Shown here: piece by piece, positions 36,701 to 44,301 of the stretch
How positions within the stretch are numbered: the first letter of the stretch is position 1
Layout of the letters: every line of letters starts with the position of its first letter
Assembly: GCA_017548425.1 (NCBI GenBank)
Contig: JAFZAB010000164.1
Span: 1 to 62,145 of the forward strand
DNA: 62,145 nucleotides
Direction of reading: 5' to 3'
Source of the DNA: Victivallales bacterium
Lineage (GTDB): Bacteria > Verrucomicrobiota > Lentisphaeria > Oligosphaerales > Oligosphaeraceae
Position numbers and translations under genes: made by a program
The notes under the pieces: model-generated
Database searches by the model: none
Told to the model about the DNA's origin: nothing
The model's input: only the letters and a program-made list of their open reading frames with translations

Positions 36701-37312
36701 CACAAGTGCCCTTGCCTGTGGAAGATGCAACTTGTCGGGAAGGAACGACTGGTAGTCGAAAAGGAGGCTGGCGAGCTTGGTGGACAACTGGAATCGGCGT
36801 AGCTCGATGCATTGGTCCGGATTGACGGCAGGGTTGAAATATTGCTTCAAAACAGGAAAGTCATTGAGGGTGTCATGCGTGAGAAAATCGTATAGCCGCC
36901 ATGTAAGAACCTGCTCGGTGAAGAGTTCGGGGCGGTAGTTTGGCTCGTTTGCGAAGAAGGCCGACAGGATATGGTCGATTGTGTCCCGCACGAACGGGAA
37001 TTTGATGTTGGCGGCGACGCGGCCATGTCGGACGAGATATTGTTCGAGCCAGATTCCCATGCCGCGTGTGGCGACGGTGATGCTTTCCGGTATGAAGATG
37101 TCATCCAGAATACGGAATTGTCCAGGCTTGTCCTGCCAAGCGTCACAATACGCCTGGGCAAGGCATTCAAGACTGTTGTGTGTATAGAGGTTGAAACGCG
37201 GCATAGATGGATGTTGATTGGGTGGAAGTTCAACTGTTGATGATAAATATATACGAAAAAGATCATTTTCAAGATATTGAAGTTGCTTTTTGATGTGGGA
37301 TATTTCATCCAT
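33713..37312 (-). CDS. recC: Exodeoxyribonuclease V gamma subunit (RecC)
   Basis: A 1199-residue RecC, somewhat longer than the E. coli protein (1122). Diagnostic stretches are MGIWLEQYLVRHGRVAANIKFPF near the start, FFGISAMPPMFLKIL, DIIVMAPDIAEFAPAIQAVF, and the C-terminal FRSLESDEIENP-like inactive nuclease region. RecC recognises Chi and holds RecB and RecD. Comparison with known RecC starts (LxxxNSLE...) suggests that M38 (nucleotide 37201) might be the true start. A good promoter (TTGACA, 17 bp, ACATAT) lies just upstream of 37312, however, and favours the longer version. It is the first gene of the recCBD operon and is divergent from the ATPase gene. Confidence 0.92.
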   Translation of the reverse strand: MDEISHIKKQLQYLENDLFRIYLSSTVELPPNQHPSMPRFNLYTHNSLECLAQAYCDAWQDKPGQFRILDDIFIPESITVATRGMGIWLEQYLVRHGRVAANIKFPFVRDTIDHILSAFFANEPNYRPELFTEQVLTWRLYDFLTHDTLNDFPVLKQYFNPAVNPDQCIELRRFQLSTKLASLLFDYQSFLPDKLHLPQARALVPQNLHWQLDLWDRLCVINGQPLLSPAEAVIRFLEMPDAAIRAAVKNFSQPLPPVTFFGISAMPPMFLKILKKLSCAVDVNFFYHNPCDEYWADQRSKWEVSNQQVAEPEDFDNLFDNTLLGNFGIQGREFFKAVLDLDIQDIPIEYDRSWNSAPPSFALQTEAVPSLLSEIQQRVISRSNPDEDEQLPLPDWDDSLTIHSCFNATRELETLQDALLHLIDTHHYAMNDIIVMAPDIAEFAPAIQAVFDNGPLKGHYAVTDRSIKNANLIAASFLSIFSLCQTDFEVSQISRLLDSTPLQHRFGLTEDDTATIRQWLLTSNIRWGKDAKDRLAKCGFAFDEFSWRHGLDSLLLNLAIDPAANTSPDDDKTSIFNGLVPIPFASSEEHLHALESLLKFFESLSHYADEFTTIRPQGRTAAEWQELLIAMRSDFFLPDKDSAADYAALGQAFQAFKDSVETAGCQELPIPYPVVRALLAATLERPAPGEAFLNGKITFCSLLPMRGIPCKVIAMLGMDEAKFPRNDEKLGFNLMRNANLISGYSHSRSMEDRYTFLEAILAARDYLMIFYRGKDDKSLDKLLPAAPVAELLDYAARLRNLSPDGNSKKNAIVMEHRLNAFDAKNFRQQSISSSTGWLRSAFSYDETNADIVMQPQAIAQPSPLTDLGKGLFQLPLPSPLPFQTVGGELHIRLEDLIRFYKNPLQRFLIARLGFPRFLWDTPDFTDYEPFMQDYIEQAVQKRQLSRLQAGLASPTELFPSSDSTSDVATAFQPLFDNWKATSRLPVQPLARNAFLFEQIAAWIDDETIRNALNSMQEKDFEIVLDNVLMDLPEILQAVLSSAVGYSVQTKLLPMEKVRITERFPVTPEGGIVSPVLSSENAKHLIEPYIRYLLVCSTFDHPDPMTICFKEKTRSLESDEIENPQDELTKLVTLYMVGHLIPLPLFQDYSPQPQKLTYCSPDRCFQLIFKDFESLQNDQAWLAACEEFAKYAFSPLENLN

Positions 37313-37344
37313 TTATGTGGATTTTTTCAGCAATACTTTGGAGG

Positions 37345-37373
37345 ATATGTGTTGTCATGCTTGAAAATGTCAA
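37345..37373 (-). promoter_or_regulatory. Putative recC promoter
   Basis: On the minus strand TTGACA (37373-37368) is followed after 17 bp by ACATAT (37350-37345). Transcription would begin roughly 20-25 bp before the first in-frame ATG of recC. Confidence 0.5.
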
Positions 37374-37388
37374 AAGATATGTGATATT
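37361..37388 (+). promoter_or_regulatory. Putative promoter of the ATPase/HNH pair
   Basis: TTGAAA (37361-37366) and GATATT (37383-37388), spaced 16 bp, face the ATPase gene. They overlap the divergent recC promoter, so both operons share about 90 bp of control region. Confidence 0.4.
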
Positions 37389-37434
37389 GTAACCATAATG
37401 AATGTTCAAGACAGTTAATTCCAGTAGAAATACC

Positions 37435-38625
37435 ATGTTTGAATACTACATCAAGAAAATCCATATCGGGCAGGTAAGGCATCTGAAGGATGTTGATATC
37501 CCAATCTGTGAAGACGAATGCCGCCATCTGATCCTGACGGGGCGAAACGGCTCTGGCAAGACTAGCCTGCTGGAGGCGATGCGGGATTATTTTGATAATT
37601 TTATTATATTGCAGAACGGAATATTTCCTTCCACTAATGACAATTTTGATGACTATATTAATAGAATTGAAATAGTAGAAAGTAAGAAAGAGTTAATAAT
37701 ACAACCAAGTTTCAATGTTGATTTTAGGGGGATGTTAGAAGCACTCTTCAAATCAAAATTTATTATTGCTTACTTTGAAGATGAACGAAAATTTTCAGCA
37801 AATCTAGCAAAAAAAATAGAGAAGGTGGAACTAAAGGACAGCTATTCGCTAGAAGACAAGCCTAGTGAGTTGTTCATCAAATACCTTCTAGATCTGAAAA
37901 TGACGGAGGCCTTGTCCAAAAACAACGGTCATAAGGACAAAGCATTGCAGATAAACGAGTGGTTTGGCAAGTTGGAAAAACTGCTCCAAAGGCTTTTCGA
38001 AGACAAGGAACTCAAGTTGCTTTTTGATGAAGACACCTTTGAATTCAAAATTCAGGAGCCAGATGGCAAACTGTTCGATTTCAATACGATGTCTGCCGGA
38101 TATGCCGCAGCGTTTGACATTATTGTTGATCTCATGATGCGCATGGAGAAAAACTCGAACAGGAGTTTCCGCTATGATTTGCCAGGCATTGTGCTGATTG
38201 ATGAAATCGAGACACATTTGCATCTGGAATTGCAAAAGCTTATCCTTCCGATGCTGACAGAGTTGTTTCCGAATATCCAGTTCATTGTCAGTACGCATTC
38301 ACCGTTTGTCATCAATAGCATAGAAAATGCGACCATCTTCGATTTAGAGAAGAAGACGCTTGTTTCCAATGGTTTGGGGAATATCCCGTATGAAGGCGTC
38401 ATTGACGGATATTTTGAAATTGATCGTCTCTCTGAGACATTAAGAAACAAGTTTGAGGAATACAAAAAGCTGTGCCAGAAGAAAAAGAAGACGGATTTGG
38501 ATTATGCAAAAGCGGCGGAGCTTGAAGCGTATCTTGATGAAGTTCCCGATTATCTGGCAATTGATTTTGCATCCGAATATTCCCGCAGGAAATTAGAATT
38601 CCATAAACAGAGAGGAGGAGAGTAA
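37435..38625 (+). CDS. ptuA: AAA ATPase, PtuA-like (Septu-type defence)
   Basis: A protein of about 396 residues of the AAA15/21 (SMC/RloC-like) class. Walker A is LTGRNGSGKTSLLEAM near residue 35, the ABC-type signature appears as TMSAGYAAAFDIIVD, and Walker B is GIVLIDEIETHLHLELQ, followed by IVSTHSPFVI. The middle contains an AT-rich, helical insertion likely to form the coiled coil. The first ATG (37402) adds 11 residues; MFEYYIKKIHIGQ at 37435 looks like a natural start, as the conserved strand begins there. It overlaps the HNH gene by one base (TAATG). The pairing matches PtuA/PtuB of the Septu anti-phage system or retron accessory PtuAB. The ATPase alone could also belong to another OLD-like defence system. 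Confidence 0.75.
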   Translation: MFEYYIKKIHIGQVRHLKDVDIPICEDECRHLILTGRNGSGKTSLLEAMRDYFDNFIILQNGIFPSTNDNFDDYINRIEIVESKKELIIQPSFNVDFRGMLEALFKSKFIIAYFEDERKFSANLAKKIEKVELKDSYSLEDKPSELFIKYLLDLKMTEALSKNNGHKDKALQINEWFGKLEKLLQRLFEDKELKLLFDEDTFEFKIQEPDGKLFDFNTMSAGYAAAFDIIVDLMMRMEKNSNRSFRYDLPGIVLIDEIETHLHLELQKLILPMLTELFPNIQFIVSTHSPFVINSIENATIFDLEKKTLVSNGLGNIPYEGVIDGYFEIDRLSETLRNKFEEYKKLCQKKKKTDLDYAKAAELEAYLDEVPDYLAIDFASEYSRRKLEFHKQRGGE

Positions 38626-39260
38626 TGATCAAGGTGAATCGGTCTTACGTTGCTCCTCTGTCACTTGCCAAGGGGACATATCAGGCAAAGGATGTCCAGG
38701 AGCAGTTGTTGTTGGATTTCGGTGGAAAATGTTATCTTTGTGAATGTCATGATTTACAGAGCCTTGTGACAGAACATCTTGTGGCGCATCATGGAGACAA
38801 AGTCCTTATGTTGGACTGGAATAATTTGTTCCTAAGTTGTTCGCATTGTAACTCTGTAAAGAATCAGAGAAAGTATGAGCATGACATTATAGATTGCTGT
38901 CATGAGGAGCCTGAAAAATTATTGAATCAGACGGTTGATGAGACAACGGGAGAACCGCTCGTTGAGCCGATAGGAGATTCACTTATGGCCGTCAATACGG
39001 CGAATCTGTTGAATGATTGTTTTGGCAAGAACAATACCCCTTATCGTAAAGCGGAGGCGGCGGCAAAAGTGAAAGCATTCAAGGCTGTCATGAACGAACT
39101 TTACAAGAAACTTCTGACATTTCGTCATGAAAATGATGATTATCGTGCCGTCAGGGGAATGTTGGACAGGCGGCATCCGTTTGCCGGTTTTACACGTGGA
39201 TATGTCCGAAATCACCTTGGGGATTATCCTGAATTGGAAGATGATGTGAAAATTAGATAA
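38625..39260 (+). CDS. ptuB: HNH endonuclease, PtuB-like
   Basis: A 211-residue protein. The HNH/ββα-metal fold shows CYLCEC (CxxC), then LVTEHLVAHHGD, DWNNLFLSCSHCNSVKN (the second CxxC-type pair and the HNH Asn/His region), and later RHPFAGFTRG. This arrangement (CxxC, EH, WNNL, CxxCN) is typical of the nuclease partner of AAA ATPases in Septu and related systems. Its first codon shares the A of the ATPase stop, so it is translationally coupled. No reverse transcriptase or retron ncRNA was seen nearby, so a stand-alone Septu-type pair is favoured. Confidence 0.8.
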   Translation: MIKVNRSYVAPLSLAKGTYQAKDVQEQLLLDFGGKCYLCECHDLQSLVTEHLVAHHGDKVLMLDWNNLFLSCSHCNSVKNQRKYEHDIIDCCHEEPEKLLNQTVDETTGEPLVEPIGDSLMAVNTANLLNDCFGKNNTPYRKAEAAAKVKAFKAVMNELYKKLLTFRHENDDYRAVRGMLDRRHPFAGFTRGYVRNHLGDYPELEDDVKIR

Positions 39261-39285
39261 TAACATAAATATTTGGAGAATGATC

Positions 39286-40953
39286 ATGAAAATGAAATGG
39301 ATGGCATTGGCATTGATGTTTGCTGGTTTACTTTTTGCGGAGCAGTACGAAGACCGCTGGTTCTATGTATCGCGAATGCTGAACAATGACAAGGAACTTG
39401 TGGATGTGGAGGAACTTGTGCGGACGGCTGGAAAAGTGAAGCTGAACGGCATGCTTTTCTCTTGCGGTGTCGAAGGTTATGATACATGGATTCCCGAAAG
39501 AAAGGCGCGTCTTGCGCAGTTGAAAAAGACATGCGATGAAAATGGCGTGGAAATCATTCCGATCATCTGGTCCATCGGCTACGGCACGATGCTCGCGCAC
39601 AATCCGAACTATGTGGAAGGGCTTCCATGCATTGTCTCGTATGTCGCCAAGGGAAACAAGGCGGTCGTGATGCAGGAGGCGGGCCTGGCCGTTGAAAACG
39701 GCGATTTTGAAAAGCATGACGGCGACAAATTCCCGTTGAATGGCTGGATTGACGCGGCTGGGCAGCGGTCGTTCGCTGACACGGAAATCAAGCATGGCGG
39801 TGAATGCTCCGTTCGTCTGGAGAATTTCGCGGCGGACAAGCATGGTCATAGCCGCATCTGCCTGCAAGTGCCGCTGAAGCCGCATCGCCGCTACCGCATG
39901 ACGGTTTGGGCGAAATCCGAAGGGCTTGAGCCGAACACAGGTAAATTCATGCTGCAGTTCTACCGCATGAACGGCGCGCAGGTGGCCAGCATCCAGCCGC
40001 AGATCGCTCCGACACAGGACTGGAAGGAGTACAGCCTTGTGTTTTCTAGTGGCGACGAGACGGAAGGGCGCATCTACACGGGAATGTGGGGCGGCGAGCA
40101 GGGCAAGCTGTGGATCGACGACATCACGTTGGTGGCGGACGGCGTTTCGGACGTCATCCGCCGTCCGGGCACGCCGTTCATCGTAAAGAACGCGAAGACA
40201 GGGCAGGTTTATGAAGAAGGAAAGGACTATGGAAAGGTCGAAGGACTGAAGAGGCTGTCGAGCGCGCCGAAGGAAAGCATCGTGCTGGAACTGCCTGATG
40301 GCTCCGCCATCAAAGATGGCGATGAATTACTTGTCAGCTTCTACCAGCCTGCGCGGGCCGGGGCGTGGCAGTATTCAACGTGTATGTCCGAACCTGTTCT
40401 CTACGATGAATTTCGGACTTCTGCAAAAGCCATTATGGAAGCGTTGAATCCGCGCAAATGGTTCCTCAGCATGGATGAAGTCCGTGCGGGCGGCACATGT
40501 GCCGCCTGCGAGGCTCGCCATACGGACATGGCGCATATTCTCGGCGACTGCATCACGAAGCAGTATCAGATCATCAAGGAAGTCCGTCCGGACGCGGATG
40601 TCTATATTTGGTCGGACATGCTGGATCCGAACCACAACGCCCATGATAACTACTACAACTGCAAAGGGACGTTCGCGGAGTCATGGAAGTACATCCCGAA
40701 AGATTTGATCATCTCCTGCTGGTATCATGAACGCCGCAATCTGAGCATGCCGTTCTTTGAAGGATTGGGCTTCCGGACACAGGGCGCGGCGTATTACGAC
40801 ACCGACAATCTGGACAGTTGCCGCAATTGGATGGAAACGTGCAACAACACGAAGAACTGCACGGGCATCATGTACACATCTTGGCGTCGTAAATACGCTT
40901 TGCTGGCTGATTTCGGTGAAATGGTGCAGAAAGAGAGCAACCCGAAAAAATAA
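39286..40953 (+). CDS. Secreted GH20-like/CBM-containing protein
   Basis: A protein of about 555 residues with a signal peptide (MKMKWMALALMFAGLLFAEQ). The start is chosen at 39286 because GGAG lies about 8 bp upstream. An N-terminal half-barrel (RWFYVSRMLNN..., NGMLFSCGVEGYDTW) is interrupted by a CBM4/9-like beta-sandwich (about residues 140-290: VENGDFE, RYRMTVWAKSEG, KLWIDDITLV). The C-terminal part then carries FLSMDEVRAGG with an Asp-Glu pair, as in GH20-type hexosaminidases, plus DVYIWSDMLDPNH. A CBM inserted inside a catalytic domain is unusual. Probably a glycan-processing enzyme; substrate is unknown. It is followed by a peptidase gene 11 bp downstream. Confidence 0.65.
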   Translation: MKMKWMALALMFAGLLFAEQYEDRWFYVSRMLNNDKELVDVEELVRTAGKVKLNGMLFSCGVEGYDTWIPERKARLAQLKKTCDENGVEIIPIIWSIGYGTMLAHNPNYVEGLPCIVSYVAKGNKAVVMQEAGLAVENGDFEKHDGDKFPLNGWIDAAGQRSFADTEIKHGGECSVRLENFAADKHGHSRICLQVPLKPHRRYRMTVWAKSEGLEPNTGKFMLQFYRMNGAQVASIQPQIAPTQDWKEYSLVFSSGDETEGRIYTGMWGGEQGKLWIDDITLVADGVSDVIRRPGTPFIVKNAKTGQVYEEGKDYGKVEGLKRLSSAPKESIVLELPDGSAIKDGDELLVSFYQPARAGAWQYSTCMSEPVLYDEFRTSAKAIMEALNPRKWFLSMDEVRAGGTCAACEARHTDMAHILGDCITKQYQIIKEVRPDADVYIWSDMLDPNHNAHDNYYNCKGTFAESWKYIPKDLIISCWYHERRNLSMPFFEGLGFRTQGAAYYDTDNLDSCRNWMETCNNTKNCTGIMYTSWRRKYALLADFGEMVQKESNPKK

Positions 40954-40964
40954 CGGATGGATTC

Positions 40965-42092
40965 ATGCGAAACATCTTTCTTTTGTCATTATTATGCTGT
41001 GTGGAGGTGCTGATGGCTGCTGAACGTTGGAGCGGAAAAGGCATGCGGATGGACCGCGACGGCAAGATTCCCGTCGTTTTCCTCGCTGGATCGCCGGAGG
41101 AGATCGGACGGCAGCATGGCGAATTGATGAAAGAGGAGATCATTTCGCTCAACGCCTTCTTGCAAATGGCGTCCGTCCAGCAGATGATGACGGAAAAGAA
41201 GAACCTTTTTATGGGGCTGGACGACCTTTGGAAAAAGGCGGTTCCGTATATTCCGCAACGGTTTGTGACGGAATTGGACGCCATGGGCGACGTGGCGGGA
41301 ATCAGCCGCGAAAACAGCCATCGTATCGCCAGTTTTCCGGAATTCTTCCATTGTTCGGGCATCGCGGCACGTGGAAAAGCGACGACGCATGGGCAGGTGG
41401 TCCATGTCCGCGTTCTGGATTATATGCGCGACTACAATCTGCAGAAATTGGCGGCCATCCAGATTTTCATGCCCGACGGAATGATTCCATGGATTTCCGT
41501 GGGATTCGGTGGTTTGAACGGGACAATCACCGCCATGAACGCCAAAGGTCTGGCCATCGGTGAAATCGGCGGACGTGGCGAAGGCAATTGGGACGGCATC
41601 CCCATGAGCTTTCTCATGCGGCGCATCGTGGAGGAATGCTCCACCGTCGCAGAAGCGTTGGAGCTTCTCAAAAAAGCGAAATTGACGTGCGAGTTTTTCT
41701 ATGTCCTGTCGGACAAGAATGGAAATTTGGCGTCGGTCTGGGCGGAATACGGCAAACCTCCACACATCGCGATGGTCGGCGAGAAGGGCGATTTCCTGCC
41801 GGAGGCGTTTGAAGACGTCGCATGGTACACACGGCCGCAACGGCAGGATGCCTTGCGCGCACGGTTGCATGAATTTTATGGAAAAATCGATGCCGAAACG
41901 ATGAAACAGCTCATCAAGCCGCCTGTCGCCATGGATTCCAATCTACAGGATGTGATCTTCCTGCCGCAGACGCTGGAACTGCATGTCGCTTACGCCGGCG
42001 TCTCGACTCTGGCTTGTGACGAGCCATATGAACATGTCGATTTCGGAAAGCTTCTTGAACACTACAAGGGGGCGCTGAAGAGCCGTCCGTGA
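40965..42092 (+). CDS. C45-family Ntn-hydrolase (secreted)
   Basis: A 375-residue protein with a short signal-like N-terminus (MRNIFLLSLLCCVEVLMAAE). The C45 / acyl-CoA:6-aminopenicillanate acyltransferase fold is indicated by GSPEEIGRQHGELMKEEI, and by FHCSGIAARGKATTHGQVVHVRVLDY. In the latter the Cys of HCSG (about residue 129) should be the autocatalytic N-terminal nucleophile after processing. NAKGLAIGEIGG and WAEYGKPP fit the beta-lactam acyltransferase/ceramidase-like core. These enzymes hydrolyse amide bonds, such as N-acyl amino acids or bile-salt-like conjugates; the substrate is open. The gene follows the GH20-like one by 11 bp, so the two probably form an operon. Confidence 0.82.
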   Translation: MRNIFLLSLLCCVEVLMAAERWSGKGMRMDRDGKIPVVFLAGSPEEIGRQHGELMKEEIISLNAFLQMASVQQMMTEKKNLFMGLDDLWKKAVPYIPQRFVTELDAMGDVAGISRENSHRIASFPEFFHCSGIAARGKATTHGQVVHVRVLDYMRDYNLQKLAAIQIFMPDGMIPWISVGFGGLNGTITAMNAKGLAIGEIGGRGEGNWDGIPMSFLMRRIVEECSTVAEALELLKKAKLTCEFFYVLSDKNGNLASVWAEYGKPPHIAMVGEKGDFLPEAFEDVAWYTRPQRQDALRARLHEFYGKIDAETMKQLIKPPVAMDSNLQDVIFLPQTLELHVAYAGVSTLACDEPYEHVDFGKLLEHYKGALKSRP

Positions 42093-42264
42093 TTGCAAGG
42101 TGTTAAAAAATCGGCTTTTGGCTTAAAAAATTAGAATTTTGGGAACGATTCCACTATTGGTTTATTAGAATGGGCGGAGAGAGGGCGTTTATTTGAAAAA
42201 TCCAGACCAGACATTACTATATATTAAATACCAAACCATTCATAATTTCAAAACGGAGAGTACC

Positions 42265-43203
42265 ATGAACATCGGAAAACATCTGATATTGACATCGTTG
42301 ATTTTCTCCTGCGGCATGCACGGGCTGTTTGCGCAGGAAACCGTCAAGACGGAGGAGACCACGACGACCACCACCACGAAAACGGTCATCACGGAGACTG
42401 TCGTGAAAGAGAAGCCCGCCTGGCAGAAGATGAAAGTCTGCGTGATGGATTTCACGACGATCGACATCGAAGGCCAGAAGCGTTTTCTGGACGCCAACAA
42501 CAAGCCGATCATCGTTCCCGCGCAGAACACGCTGAACGATGAAGACCACAAGACGATCAACGGCGTCATGCAGGGCTTCGTCCGCATGATCGACGCATGG
42601 GACAGCACGCGGACGAACAAGGCGAATCGCGAAGGCCAGATGGCCGACAATGCGTTCACACGCGACAAGGCGTTGAGCATCTACACGAAAATTGTGGAAG
42701 GTGAGCCGCGTCCCGTCGTAATCGGCGCGGACTATCTGACGGCGTATCTCGGCCGCTACAACGATACGTTTGTCTGTCTGAGCAAAGATCTTCTGGGCGC
42801 GGCGATGATGAAAATCCGCCAGCAGCCGGACTTCCCGCAGGATTTCATGCTGAAAGTCGCGAAGGCGACTGGCGCGACGCATCTGATCTACGGTACGCTG
42901 TCGGACATTCGCACGCGTGAAAACCACTTCAAGGGATATGGCATCGAGACGCATACCATCAATTACGATTTGGATGTCATCATCAAAGTCGTGGATCTGG
43001 TCGCGCAGCACACGGTGTTCAGCAACGTCTATACGAGCAGCTACAACGAACGCCGTCCTGTCAGCAACGCGCAGTTCGACAAGGCGATCTACCAGAATCT
43101 TATGACATCCGCATTGCAGCAGGCCGCTGAAGAGCTCTACGAACTCTGCAAGCCCGGCGAGGAAAACAAAATCCGTCCGACTCCGCTTCCGGAGAACAAC
43201 TGA
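42265..43203 (+). CDS. CsgG/LpoB-like exported protein 1
   Basis: A protein of about 312 residues starting MNIGKHL, fixed by CGGAGAG about 7 bp upstream; an upstream frame extends 24 codons without a signal. Signal peptide cleaved near LFA|QE. After a Thr-rich linker (EETTTTTTTK) comes a CsgG-type alpha/beta domain: MKVCVMDF, ATGATHLIYGTLSDIRT, YDLDVIIKVVDLV, and FDKAIYQNLMTSALQQAAEEL. Family members form outer-membrane secretion channels (CsgG) or activate PBPs (LpoB). The protein lacks a clear lipobox. It opens a five-gene same-strand set ending in a recognisable LpoB. Assigning it to CsgG/LpoB is moderately secure; its role is not. Confidence 0.7.
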   Translation: MNIGKHLILTSLIFSCGMHGLFAQETVKTEETTTTTTTKTVITETVVKEKPAWQKMKVCVMDFTTIDIEGQKRFLDANNKPIIVPAQNTLNDEDHKTINGVMQGFVRMIDAWDSTRTNKANREGQMADNAFTRDKALSIYTKIVEGEPRPVVIGADYLTAYLGRYNDTFVCLSKDLLGAAMMKIRQQPDFPQDFMLKVAKATGATHLIYGTLSDIRTRENHFKGYGIETHTINYDLDVIIKVVDLVAQHTVFSNVYTSSYNERRPVSNAQFDKAIYQNLMTSALQQAAEELYELCKPGEENKIRPTPLPENN

Positions 43204-43260
43204 AGCATAGGCGCTGTCAACCAAATTGAAATCTAAACCATTTGAATAGAGGATACAACG

Positions 43261-44277
43261 ATGAAAAAACAGATTCTGAGCATCTTGCTGGTTGCGATGA
43301 CTTTGCCTGTAATGGTGTTCGGCGCGGACAAGCTTGCCGTCGCGGAGCCCATCAGCAAAGGGGCTTTGAAGGCGGAGGAAGTCGGCATGCTGTGGAGCAT
43401 GCTGGAATCGTCCATCCAGTCGGAAAAATACACGGTGATCACGCGTTCCTCATTGCAGCAGATGATGACGGAAATCGGCCTGACGACGAGTTCCGACCTG
43501 CTCAACATGAATACGAATCAAAAGGCGAAACTGGGCATGATCGAAGGCGTGAAATACCTTCTGGTCTCGGAAGTCGGCACGTTCGGCACGCGCATCAACT
43601 GCACGCTGCGCGTCATCGATTCCTCCACTGGCGAAGTGATTCCGCTGCGCACGGCCAATATCCGTGTGAAAGATCTGGATGCGTTGGCCGACCAGCTCGA
43701 ACCTGCCTTGGAGAAACTTTTCTCCGACAACAAGCAGCTCCGCCGCTCCGCGCTGCTGACGCCGATTGTGAAGGCCGAAAACGCTCCCGCGAATTTCGCC
43801 GATGATTTGACGGTGAACATGGAAAACTGCCTGATTCAGGCTGGACTTCAGATCCAGAATCTGAAATCCGTCACGAAGATTCTGGCGGACAACGGCATCG
43901 GCGGCCTGGCGGAAGTCGAGCCGAAAACCTATTCGAAGATCGGCAAGCTGTTGGAAGTGGAGCTGTTGCTTCAGCCGACGATTACGAAATTCGAACTGCA
44001 GGCTTTCCCGTTCGTCGTGACGGAGACTGGTTTCCAGGGCGTGAATTATGTCGGTGCAATCGACGGTTATATGCGCGTCATCTCCGCGCAGACGGGCATG
44101 GTCGTCGCCAGCATTCCGGTTGACATGAAAGTTTATTTCCAGAATCTCGATCGCCAGATCACGATGAACTGGACGACTGCGGACTACCAGAAATACATGT
44201 TGAAAACGGCCATCGCGCAGCAGATCCTTCCCGAACTGTTCAAATCGTTGCAAGCTCCTGCCCCCGTGCAGGAATAA
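43261..44277 (+). CDS. CsgG-like exported protein 2
   Basis: A 338-residue protein with a signal peptide (MKKQILSILLVAMTLPVMVFG). Two CsgG-like halves are visible. The first is residues 20-150 (KLAVAEPISKG, YTVITRSSLQQMMTEIGL, GVKYLLVSEVGTFGTRINCTLRVID), and the second is residues 155-330 (ENCLIQAGLQIQNLKSVTKILAD, TYSKIGKLLEVELLLQPTITKFE). The tandem layout is unusual. GAGGATACAACG precedes the ATG. It lies 57 bp after the first CsgG-like gene and 24 bp before the lipoprotein. Likely periplasmic, in complex with neighbours (inference). Confidence 0.72.
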   Translation: MKKQILSILLVAMTLPVMVFGADKLAVAEPISKGALKAEEVGMLWSMLESSIQSEKYTVITRSSLQQMMTEIGLTTSSDLLNMNTNQKAKLGMIEGVKYLLVSEVGTFGTRINCTLRVIDSSTGEVIPLRTANIRVKDLDALADQLEPALEKLFSDNKQLRRSALLTPIVKAENAPANFADDLTVNMENCLIQAGLQIQNLKSVTKILADNGIGGLAEVEPKTYSKIGKLLEVELLLQPTITKFELQAFPFVVTETGFQGVNYVGAIDGYMRVISAQTGMVVASIPVDMKVYFQNLDRQITMNWTTADYQKYMLKTAIAQQILPELFKSLQAPAPVQE

Positions 44278-44301
44278 TGAATTAACCAGAGGGTTTCCGA
44301 C

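Noticed and set aside
39261-39285. A retron or reverse transcriptase linked to the ATPase/HNH pair
   Set aside because: The gene following the HNH endonuclease is a secreted GH-like protein, and recC lies on the other side. No reverse transcriptase or msr/msd-like structure was seen.
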